A stretch of DNA of 64,000 bases from Tamlana sp. 2_MG-2023 (GTDB lineage: Bacteria; Bacteroidota; Bacteroidia; Flavobacteriales; Flavobacteriaceae), in NCBI RefSeq assembly GCF_030548465.1, contig NZ_JAUOSF010000005.1:62001-126000 (forward strand). Reading direction: 5' to 3'. A program made the translations under genes and the position numbers. Shown one piece after another: positions 8,281 to 14,724 of this stretch. Each line of letters starts with the position of its first letter. The first letter of the stretch is position 1. The notes below the pieces were generated by a model. The model was not told the DNA's origin. It did not search any database and worked only from the letters and a program-made list of their open reading frames with translations.

Positions 8281-9345
8281 TTATGCTTTTACTTTTTTTG
8301 AAGAATCTCGAATGATAAGTTCGGCCTCAAGTATTTTCTTGTTCAAACTTTGTTTTATAACAGTTGAGTTCATGTGTTCTAAAAATGTTTTGGCAGCAAG
8401 TTTACCAATTTCTTCACTATGTTGATTGATGCTTGTAATGGAAGGAGTAACCATAGCTGTAAACGGTTCGTTACCAAAACCAACTAGAGCGATGTCTTCT
8501 GGTACTTTTATTTGTCTTTCTTTTAAAACCTGTAGCGCTCCTAAAGCGGCATAATCACTAGCAACATAAACAGCGTCCGGTATGTCTTTTAGTTTTAATA
8601 GTTGTTCCATTTTTTTTCTGCCTTCTTCAATAGATAAACTACTTTCAATAAGTAATTCTTCTTCTAGAGGTAAATTATGTTCTTTTAAGGCATCAATATA
8701 ACCTCGTATTCGATTGTTAAAAATTCTAGTATGTTTATAGCCTCCAATATGAGCAATGCGTTTACAACCTTGTTCGACTAAATGTTTTACTATTATATGA
8801 CTGCTTTTGTAGTCATCTATACCTATATAATCTACGTTTAAATCGTTTTCTCCACGGTCGAATAGAATAAGAGGGATGCCTTTTGATTTAATTTTATTGA
8901 AGTAGGATAGATCGATGGTTTCATTTGCCATAGAAGCAATAATACCATCTACTTGTGTATATAGAAGAGTATCAATGTTATCACATTCTTTTTTATAGGA
9001 CTCATTGGAATGTGTCATGATTATATTATACCCTTTTTTGTTTAGAACTTCCTCCATACTTTGAACGACACCCGAAAAAAAATGGCTGTTAGTTCTAGGG
9101 GCAATAATCCCAACTAGGTTACTCTTTCCTTTTCTAAGTGCACTAGCAAGATGGTTGGGATGATAGTTTAAATTTTTTGCGACCTGTTTAACAGCTTTTT
9201 TTGTTTTTTCGCTAATGCGTGAGTCGTCATGCAATGCTTTTGAAACTGCTGCAGGAGAAATGTTTAGCACGTTAGCTATATCTTTTATGGTTGTTTTTTT
9301 TTTGATAATTATTTTTTTTATATCTTTGCTTAAACGTTTAAGCAA
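8281..9345 (-). CDS. LacI-family transcriptional regulator of the KDG operon
   Basis: The N-terminal LacI helix-turn-helix reads TIKDIANVLNISPAAVSKAL. It is followed by the hinge helix NHLASALRKGKSNLVGII and a periplasmic-binding-protein-like effector domain with the usual DYKSSHIIVKHL and PEDIALVGF blocks. The 9345 coordinate marks the longest open frame, which begins with a TTG. That TTG is the end of an apparent -7 box (9350-9343), so true translation probably begins downstream, most plausibly at ATT 9309 or ATA 9312, giving MIKKKTTIKDIA. No ATG, GTG or TTG exists between that promoter and the HTH. It is divergent from kdgK with two palindromic operators between, which suggests autoregulation and control of KDG catabolism. 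Confidence 0.92.
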   Translation of the reverse strand: MLKRLSKDIKKIIIKKKTTIKDIANVLNISPAAVSKALHDDSRISEKTKKAVKQVAKNLNYHPNHLASALRKGKSNLVGIIAPRTNSHFFSGVVQSMEEVLNKKGYNIIMTHSNESYKKECDNIDTLLYTQVDGIIASMANETIDLSYFNKIKSKGIPLILFDRGENDLNVDYIGIDDYKSSHIIVKHLVEQGCKRIAHIGGYKHTRIFNNRIRGYIDALKEHNLPLEEELLIESSLSIEEGRKKMEQLLKLKDIPDAVYVASDYAALGALQVLKERQIKVPEDIALVGFGNEPFTAMVTPSITSINQHSEEIGKLAAKTFLEHMNSTVIKQSLNKKILEAELIIRDSSKKVKA

Positions 9346-9350
9346 AGATA
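9321..9350. promoter_or_regulatory. Perfect 30-bp palindromic operator at the lacI promoter
   Basis: The left half TATCTTTGCTTAAAC is followed directly by its exact reverse complement, with the centre at 9335/9336. The core with a central CG is the standard form of a LacI-family operator. It contains TATCTTTG (a -7 consensus) on both strands. Confidence 0.85.
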
Positions 9351-9373
9351 ATTCTTAAATTTTAATTATCAAA
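9343..9373 (-). promoter_or_regulatory. lacI promoter (TTTG-N19-TATCTTTG)
   Basis: On the minus strand, TTTG at 9373-9370, exactly 19 bp, then TATCTTTG at 9350-9343 match the Bacteroidota sigma consensus. Transcription would start near 9337, inside the palindrome, so a bound repressor would block it directly. Confidence 0.72.
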
Positions 9374-9402
9374 AACATGATGTGTTATTGTGTTTTTTTA
9401 AC

Positions 9403-9426
9403 TTTTGCTTAAACGTTTAAACAAAA
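9403..9426. promoter_or_regulatory. Second LacI-type operator upstream of kdgK
   Basis: TTTTGCTTAAACGTTTAAAC followed by AAAA forms a 24-bp palindrome with one mismatched pair (9408/9421). It shares the core of the 9321-9350 site. The centres are 79 bp apart. It lies 30 bp before the kdgK ATG. Confidence 0.75.
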
Positions 9427-9455
9427 TACTTTTTATAATATTAAACAAAATAGAA

Positions 9456-10502
9456 ATGAGTAAAGTAGTAACGTTTGGAGAAATCATGTTAAGATTAGCT
9501 CCTCAAGGATTTTTAAGATTTTCTCAAGCGAACAATTTTGATGTTGTTTATGGTGGTGGTGAATCTAACGTAGCTGTATCATTGGCTAATTATGGTGTTG
9601 ATTGTGATTTTGTAACACGTTTACCTAAGAATGATATTGGTGAGTGTGCTATGATGGAAATGCGTAAAAGAGGTGTGGGTGTTGATAAGATTGTATGGGG
9701 TGGAGACCGTTTAGGCATCTATTTCTTAGAAACTGGAGCCGTGTCTAGAGGATCTAAAGTGGTTTACGATAGAGCCTATTCTTCTATGTCTACAATTGAA
9801 TCAGGAATGATTGATTGGGATGCTGTTTTCGAAGGTGTAGAGTGGTTTCACTGGACTGGTATTACGCCAGCTATTTCTCAAAGTTCTGCAGATGTTTGTT
9901 TAGAAGCTGTAAAAGCTGCTAGTGCAAAAGGCATTACGATTTCTACAGATTTAAATTACCGTGCAAAATTATGGAACTTCTGTGATGATGCTCATAGAGA
10001 ATCTATCATGACTGAATTAACATCTTACTGTGATGTTGTTTTAGGAAATGAAGAAGATGCAGAAATGCACTTTGGAATTAAGCCTGATGGTGCTGCTGTT
10101 CAAACAGCTGGACACGATGTTAAAGCGGAAGCTTTCTTATCTGTTTGTAAGCAAATGATGGAAAAATTCCCTAAAGCTAAAAAAGTAATTACAACATTAA
10201 GAGGTTCTATCTCTGCTTCTCATAACACATGGGCTGGCGTATTATATGATGGAACTAAAATGTTAGAAACACGTCAATACCAAATTACAGATATCGTTGA
10301 TAGAGTAGGTGGTGGTGATTCTTTCATGGGAGGTTTAATCTATGGATTATTAACTTACCCTGATAACGATCAAAATGCATTAGACTTCGCAGTTGCTGCT
10401 TCTTGTCTAAAACACACGATTAAAGGTGATGCCAACTTAGTAACTGTTGCTGAAGTTAACAAACTTATGGGTGGTGATGCATCTGGACGTGTAGCTAGAT
10501 AA
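9456..10502 (+). CDS. kdgK: 2-keto-3-deoxygluconate kinase (PfkB family)
   Basis: Phosphorylates KDG to KDPG with ATP. The start at ATG 9456 (MSKVVTFGEIMLRLAP) matches family N-termini. The frame is open back to TTG 9405, but those codons are simply the operator sequence read as protein. The 348-residue PfkB/ribokinase fold has the first signature YGGGESNVAVSLANYG at about 32-47 and the second DRVGGGDSF at 282-290, with catalytic base Asp288 and the anion hole formed by the preceding glycines. It is first in an operon with the phosphofructokinase-like gene (44 bp) and kdgA (19 bp), and probably controlled by the divergent LacI regulator. Confidence 0.94.
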   Translation: MSKVVTFGEIMLRLAPQGFLRFSQANNFDVVYGGGESNVAVSLANYGVDCDFVTRLPKNDIGECAMMEMRKRGVGVDKIVWGGDRLGIYFLETGAVSRGSKVVYDRAYSSMSTIESGMIDWDAVFEGVEWFHWTGITPAISQSSADVCLEAVKAASAKGITISTDLNYRAKLWNFCDDAHRESIMTELTSYCDVVLGNEEDAEMHFGIKPDGAAVQTAGHDVKAEAFLSVCKQMMEKFPKAKKVITTLRGSISASHNTWAGVLYDGTKMLETRQYQITDIVDRVGGGDSFMGGLIYGLLTYPDNDQNALDFAVAASCLKHTIKGDANLVTVAEVNKLMGGDASGRVAR

Positions 10503-10546
10503 TACACAATAACTGTTTTAAAATTTTAAAAGTACGAGAAGTAAAA

Positions 10547-11764
10547 ATGGAAAAATCTATTGCGATTATCTGTGGAGGAGGACCTGCACCTGGAATTAAT
10601 ACAGTTGTAAGCACCATAGCTAAAACTTTTATTAAAGATGGTTATAAGGTTATTGGCGTTCACCACGGATTTAAAGGGTTGCTTACAGAAAACCCAGAGG
10701 TAAAGATTTTTGATTTTGAACTTGCCGATCGTATTTTTAGTCGCGGTGGCTCTACTATTACCATGAGTAGATTTAAGCCAAAAGACAGCGATTTTAAAGC
10801 AGATTTCTTTAAAAATAATAATGTCAAATTATTGGTAACTATTGGCGGTGACGATACTGCATCGACCGCCAATAGATTAACCAAATATCTTCAAAAGCAA
10901 GAGCTCGATGTAGCTCATGTACACGTTCCTAAAACCATTGATAACGATTTGCCTTTGCCTGATAGAAATCCTACTTTCGGATTTCATACAGCCAAAGATG
11001 AAGGTGTTAGAATTGGTAATACCGTTTATGAAGATGCAAGAACCAGTGAAAACTGGTTTGTAATGTCTGCCATGGGACGCTCGGCTGGACATTTAGCTTT
11101 CGGAATAGCTTCTGCTTGTCATTTTCAAATGATGATTATTCCAGAAATGTTTAACAAAACCAAAATTACTTTTGATAAGCTTATTAATATGATTGTATCT
11201 TCCATTGTAAAATGTAAGATCAAAGGTATTGAATATGGCGTAGCGCTTGTAAGTGAAGGGGTTTTTCATTTCATGGATGAAGAAGAAATTATTAATTCTG
11301 ATATTAATTTTACTTACGACGATCACGGTCATCCAGAGTTAGGAAACGTAAGTAAATCACATATTTTCAACTATTTATTACAGGTAAAACTGAAAGAGAT
11401 TGGTTTAAAAGTGAAAACAAGACCTGTAGAGCTTGGTTACGAATTAAGATGTTGTAACCCCATTGCATTCGATTTAACATTATGTTCTTTATTAGGAATT
11501 GGTGTTAAAAAATTATTTGATCAGGGTATCTCTGGTTGTATCGTGAGTGCAAACTCTAATGGTGATATTGCGCCTTTGTTTTTAAAGGATTTTGAAGATG
11601 AAAGCGGAAAAATTCCACCAAGATTAGTCGATATCGAATCAGATATGGCTCAGCTTTTTATTAATAACCTTTTCTATATTCAAGAAAAAGATTATGAAAA
11701 AGCAAAACAATATTTACCAAATCCAGAAGCATACGATTTTAAGAAAATCTTAAACTGGAATTAA
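10547..11764 (+). CDS. 6-phosphofructokinase family enzyme, probably PPi-dependent
   Basis: PfkA-superfamily enzyme of 405 residues. The nucleotide/phosphate loop ICGGGPAPGIN lies near residue 8. GGDDT is at 100-104, with Asp103 where ATP enzymes usually carry Gly. PKTIDND is at 128-134, with Lys129 where ATP enzymes carry Gly, and MGRSAGHLA starts at 176. The Asp/Lys pair is the known marker of pyrophosphate use, because it excludes the ATP alpha-phosphate and contacts PPi. Such enzymes work reversibly. In an operon that makes pyruvate and glyceraldehyde 3-phosphate it could drive fructose 1,6-bisphosphate to fructose 6-phosphate for gluconeogenesis. A specialised substrate such as a sedoheptulose phosphate or KDG itself cannot be excluded. 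Confidence 0.9.
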   Translation: MEKSIAIICGGGPAPGINTVVSTIAKTFIKDGYKVIGVHHGFKGLLTENPEVKIFDFELADRIFSRGGSTITMSRFKPKDSDFKADFFKNNNVKLLVTIGGDDTASTANRLTKYLQKQELDVAHVHVPKTIDNDLPLPDRNPTFGFHTAKDEGVRIGNTVYEDARTSENWFVMSAMGRSAGHLAFGIASACHFQMMIIPEMFNKTKITFDKLINMIVSSIVKCKIKGIEYGVALVSEGVFHFMDEEEIINSDINFTYDDHGHPELGNVSKSHIFNYLLQVKLKEIGLKVKTRPVELGYELRCCNPIAFDLTLCSLLGIGVKKLFDQGISGCIVSANSNGDIAPLFLKDFEDESGKIPPRLVDIESDMAQLFINNLFYIQEKDYEKAKQYLPNPEAYDFKKILNWN

Positions 11765-11783
11765 AAAAATTAAAAATAATAAA

Positions 11784-12452
11784 ATGGCACAATTTTCAAG
11801 ATTAGAAGTTGCTCAAGCCATGAAAGATACTGGAATGATTCCTTTATTTTTTCATAGTGACATTGAGCTTAGTAAAAAAGTATTAAAAGCTTGTTACGAT
11901 GGTGGAGCTCGTTTAATGGAGTTTACTGCTCGTGGTGATTTCGCTCACGAAGTTTTTGGAGAATTAACGAAATACGCTATTGCTGAATTACCAGGAATGA
12001 TTATGGGTGTTGGTTCTGTAACTGATGGTGCTGCGGCTTCATTATATATGGCTTTAGGTGCTAACTTTATCGTAACTCCAGTATTGAGAGAAGATATCGC
12101 TATCGCTTGTAACCGTAAAAAAGTACTTTGGTCTCCAGGATGTGGTTCTTTAACTGAAATCGCTAGAGCGGAAGAATTAGGATGTGAAATCGTAAAATTA
12201 TTCCCTGGTGACTTATACGGACCAAAATTTATTAAAGGAATTAAAGGGCCTCAACCTTGGACTAGCATTATGCCAACTGGTGGTGTTGCTCCAAATGAGG
12301 AAAACTTAAAAGGATGGTTTGATGCCGGTGCAACTTGTGTTGGAATGGGATCTCAATTGATTTCTAAAGACATTATCGCGAATAAAGATTACGCTAAGTT
12401 AGAGCAAGATGTAAAAGATGCTTTAGCAATCGTACAAGCGGTTAGAAAATAG
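11784..12452 (+). CDS. kdgA: KDPG/KHG aldolase
   Basis: Splits 2-keto-3-deoxy-6-phosphogluconate into pyruvate and glyceraldehyde 3-phosphate, the last step of uronate catabolism through the Entner-Doudoroff lower branch. The class I TIM-barrel aldolase has 222 residues, the family length. The Schiff-base lysine is Lys138 in EIVKLFPGD, the catalytic Glu lies in MEFTARG, and the phosphate-binding loop is TSIMPTGGV. It is last in the kdgK operon and followed by a hairpin and a terminator. Confidence 0.94.
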   Translation: MAQFSRLEVAQAMKDTGMIPLFFHSDIELSKKVLKACYDGGARLMEFTARGDFAHEVFGELTKYAIAELPGMIMGVGSVTDGAAASLYMALGANFIVTPVLREDIAIACNRKKVLWSPGCGSLTEIARAEELGCEIVKLFPGDLYGPKFIKGIKGPQPWTSIMPTGGVAPNEENLKGWFDAGATCVGMGSQLISKDIIANKDYAKLEQDVKDALAIVQAVRK

Positions 12453-12466
12453 AAAATTAAAATTTC

Positions 12467-12534
12467 TGAGACGCTTTTAACCGTCTCAAAATTATAGAAC
12501 TAAAGGTAGTGATGTTAAATCGCTACCTTTTTTT
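12467..12534 (+). terminator. Terminator region of the kdgK operon
   Basis: Two hairpins occur in a row. TGAGACG/CGTCTCA at 12467-12488 has no T-run. A second stem at 12502-12530 (AAAGGTAG pairing with CTACCTTT, extended by GAT/ATC with one G-T pair) is followed by seven Ts. The second is the intrinsic terminator. Confidence 0.75.
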
Positions 12535-12667
12535 GTGCTTTAAAATGAGGTGGATTTCTGTAGAAAGTTCAACATGGCGCAAGCTGATTATTTAAACCTT
12601 TCATAATATATCGGTAACAGTTCCGTATTTGCTAAGATGTTAATTTGCAATTAATCTTTTTTTCACT

Positions 12668-14527
12668 GTGCAAAAATTCAACAGATCTTCTCTTTTTATT
12701 TTAGGTATATTTTTTATTAGTAACTTTTTAAGCTGTACATCTGGCGGTGTTACATATACCCCATCTTTAAACAAGCTTGAAAACTACTTTAGAGATACGA
12801 GTCGTGCCTTAGAACAGTTAGACGAAACGGCTTCAGCATTTAAACACGGGCAAGTTTCAGCAGATTCCCTTCAAGCTGTATTAACCAATGCACGGCTTTC
12901 CTATAAAAAGGTAGAATTCTACCTTGCTTTTTATAATCCTGAATTTACGGCAAAGCATTTAAACGGTGCGCCATTACTTAAAATTTCAAAATCTGGAAAT
13001 CAGCCAACCGTAATTCCACCGGAAGGATTACAGGTATTGGACGAATTGATATATGCTGAAAACCCTTCAGGTGAAAAAGTGAAAATTGCCACCCTCTCTA
13101 AAAAAGTAAAAAATGAGTATAACCTTTTAGCCAATGCACTTAAACAAGTAAAACCAACTCCTGAAGATTTAGTTTTGGCCACACGATTGCAATTGGTTCG
13201 TATTTTTACTTTAGGAGTTACAGGATTTGATACTCCAGGTTCTGCTAACGGGTTAGAAGAAGCATCGGTTTCTTTAAAAGCGATGAAAGCATTGATGGAA
13301 AACGAACCCATCACTCAGAAATATTCAAGAAGCACTACCATTATTCAGTTGTTTAATGGCGCCATCGCTCAATTAGACGGCGTCACAACCTTTGAAACTT
13401 TTGATCGATTATCATTCCTTAGAAATTTTATAGATCCTTTATATAAAGAATTTGGAGCATTGCCTATTAAAATTGATGCTGAAAATTTAAAAAACCACAC
13501 CGCTTGGAACCCTAAGAGCACGAGTATTTTTGCAGCTAATTTTTTAGATCCTTATTTCTATACCCAACTAAAAGCTGATGAAGATTCTGAGAAGTTAAAT
13601 CAGTTAGGTGAATCACTTTTTTATGATAATTTAATTAGTGGAGATCATAAAATGAGCTGTGCAACCTGTCACAATCCAGATCTTGCTTTTACAGATGCAA
13701 AGGCGAAATCATTTAGTAATATTGAAGGAGAAACCGTATTACGAAATTCACCAACCTTGCTCAATGCTGTTTATGCGAAGCGTTTTTTCTATGATTCCCG
13801 CGCGTTTACTTTAGAGCAGCAAGTCGAACATGTTATTTTTAATCCAAAGGAATTTAATACGGCATATTCTGAAATTTTACAAAAACTAAATGCTTCAGAA
13901 AAATATAGAAATCAGTTTGAAGCAGTATTCGGAAAAGAAAAAATCAACCGTGAAAACTTAGCGAAAGCATTAGCATCTTTTGTTCTGTCTTTACAATCGT
14001 TTAATAGTGAGTTTGATCAATATGCGCGTCATGAAATCAGTTCAATAAATTCCGAAGTAAAGGATGGCTTTAATATCTTTATGGGAAAAGGAGCATGTGC
14101 CACTTGTCATTTCGCACCTACTTTCTCTGGTTTAGTACCACCCTTGTATATTGAAACTGAAACTGAAATTTTGGGCGTATTAAAAAGTCCGATTTCCGAA
14201 GTAAAAGAATTACATACAGACGAAGGGCGCTGGAAAAATGGTGTTGCCAGTGAATCTGCTTGGATTTACAAGAAATCTTTTAAGACCCCCACGGTTAGAA
14301 ATATTGAAAAAACAGCACCTTATTTTCATAATGGAAATTATGAAACCTTAGCACAAGTACTTGATTTTTATAACCAAGGTGGCGGTGCAGGCATGGGATT
14401 AGAGGTGAATAATCAAACGCTACCAGACAGCCCTCTTGATTTATCTCCCGAAGAAATCAACGCTTTAATCGTCTTTATGAATAGCCTTACCGATACTTCA
14501 GCTTCAGCTAAATCAGCACTTTTTTAG
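12668..14527 (+). CDS. Di-haem cytochrome c peroxidase family lipoprotein with N-terminal helical extension
   Basis: Exported c-type cytochrome, 619 residues, beginning at GTG 12668. The signal peptide ends in NFLSC, a lipobox. The C-terminal half is the MauG/CcpA di-haem module: haem sites CATCH at 331-335 and CATCH at 477-481, with FLDPYFY, RNSPTLLNA and the C-terminal KTPTVRNIEKTAPYFHNG typical of CCP enzymes. These reduce hydrogen peroxide or perform related oxidations in the periplasm. Residues about 35-250 are helical and distantly resemble imelysin-type iron-uptake domains (PPEGLQVLDELIYAEN), which is a weak impression. It stands alone, with no partner in an operon. Confidence 0.9.
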   Translation: MQKFNRSSLFILGIFFISNFLSCTSGGVTYTPSLNKLENYFRDTSRALEQLDETASAFKHGQVSADSLQAVLTNARLSYKKVEFYLAFYNPEFTAKHLNGAPLLKISKSGNQPTVIPPEGLQVLDELIYAENPSGEKVKIATLSKKVKNEYNLLANALKQVKPTPEDLVLATRLQLVRIFTLGVTGFDTPGSANGLEEASVSLKAMKALMENEPITQKYSRSTTIIQLFNGAIAQLDGVTTFETFDRLSFLRNFIDPLYKEFGALPIKIDAENLKNHTAWNPKSTSIFAANFLDPYFYTQLKADEDSEKLNQLGESLFYDNLISGDHKMSCATCHNPDLAFTDAKAKSFSNIEGETVLRNSPTLLNAVYAKRFFYDSRAFTLEQQVEHVIFNPKEFNTAYSEILQKLNASEKYRNQFEAVFGKEKINRENLAKALASFVLSLQSFNSEFDQYARHEISSINSEVKDGFNIFMGKGACATCHFAPTFSGLVPPLYIETETEILGVLKSPISEVKELHTDEGRWKNGVASESAWIYKKSFKTPTVRNIEKTAPYFHNGNYETLAQVLDFYNQGGGAGMGLEVNNQTLPDSPLDLSPEEINALIVFMNSLTDTSASAKSALF

Positions 14528-14670
14528 ATAATATTCAGTTAATATTCAATTCATATGAGAGCTACTTTTAGTTCGTCTGCTTAATATTTTATTAAGATAA
14601 AGCAGGTCTTTCATAACAGTTCTATGACTTAAGCGTAAAGTACAATTTCCTTAAATAAATAATAGCTTAC

Positions 14671-14678
14671 TAGTTTTG
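14671..14678 (+). promoter_or_regulatory. Candidate -7 element TAGTTTTG upstream of the PhoX-like gene
   Basis: An exact TAnnTTTG match 47 bp before the start codon. No TTTG was found at the expected -33 distance, so support is limited. Confidence 0.3.
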
Positions 14679-14724
14679 AATCGTCCTTTTAAAAAGGCTT
14701 AACCATTCAAAATTAATAGTAAAC

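Noticed and set aside
9405-9455. N-terminal extension MLKRLNKILF of KdgK
   Set aside because: It is the operator read as codons; the same peptide start appears in lacI from the sister palindrome. ATG 9456 fits the family.
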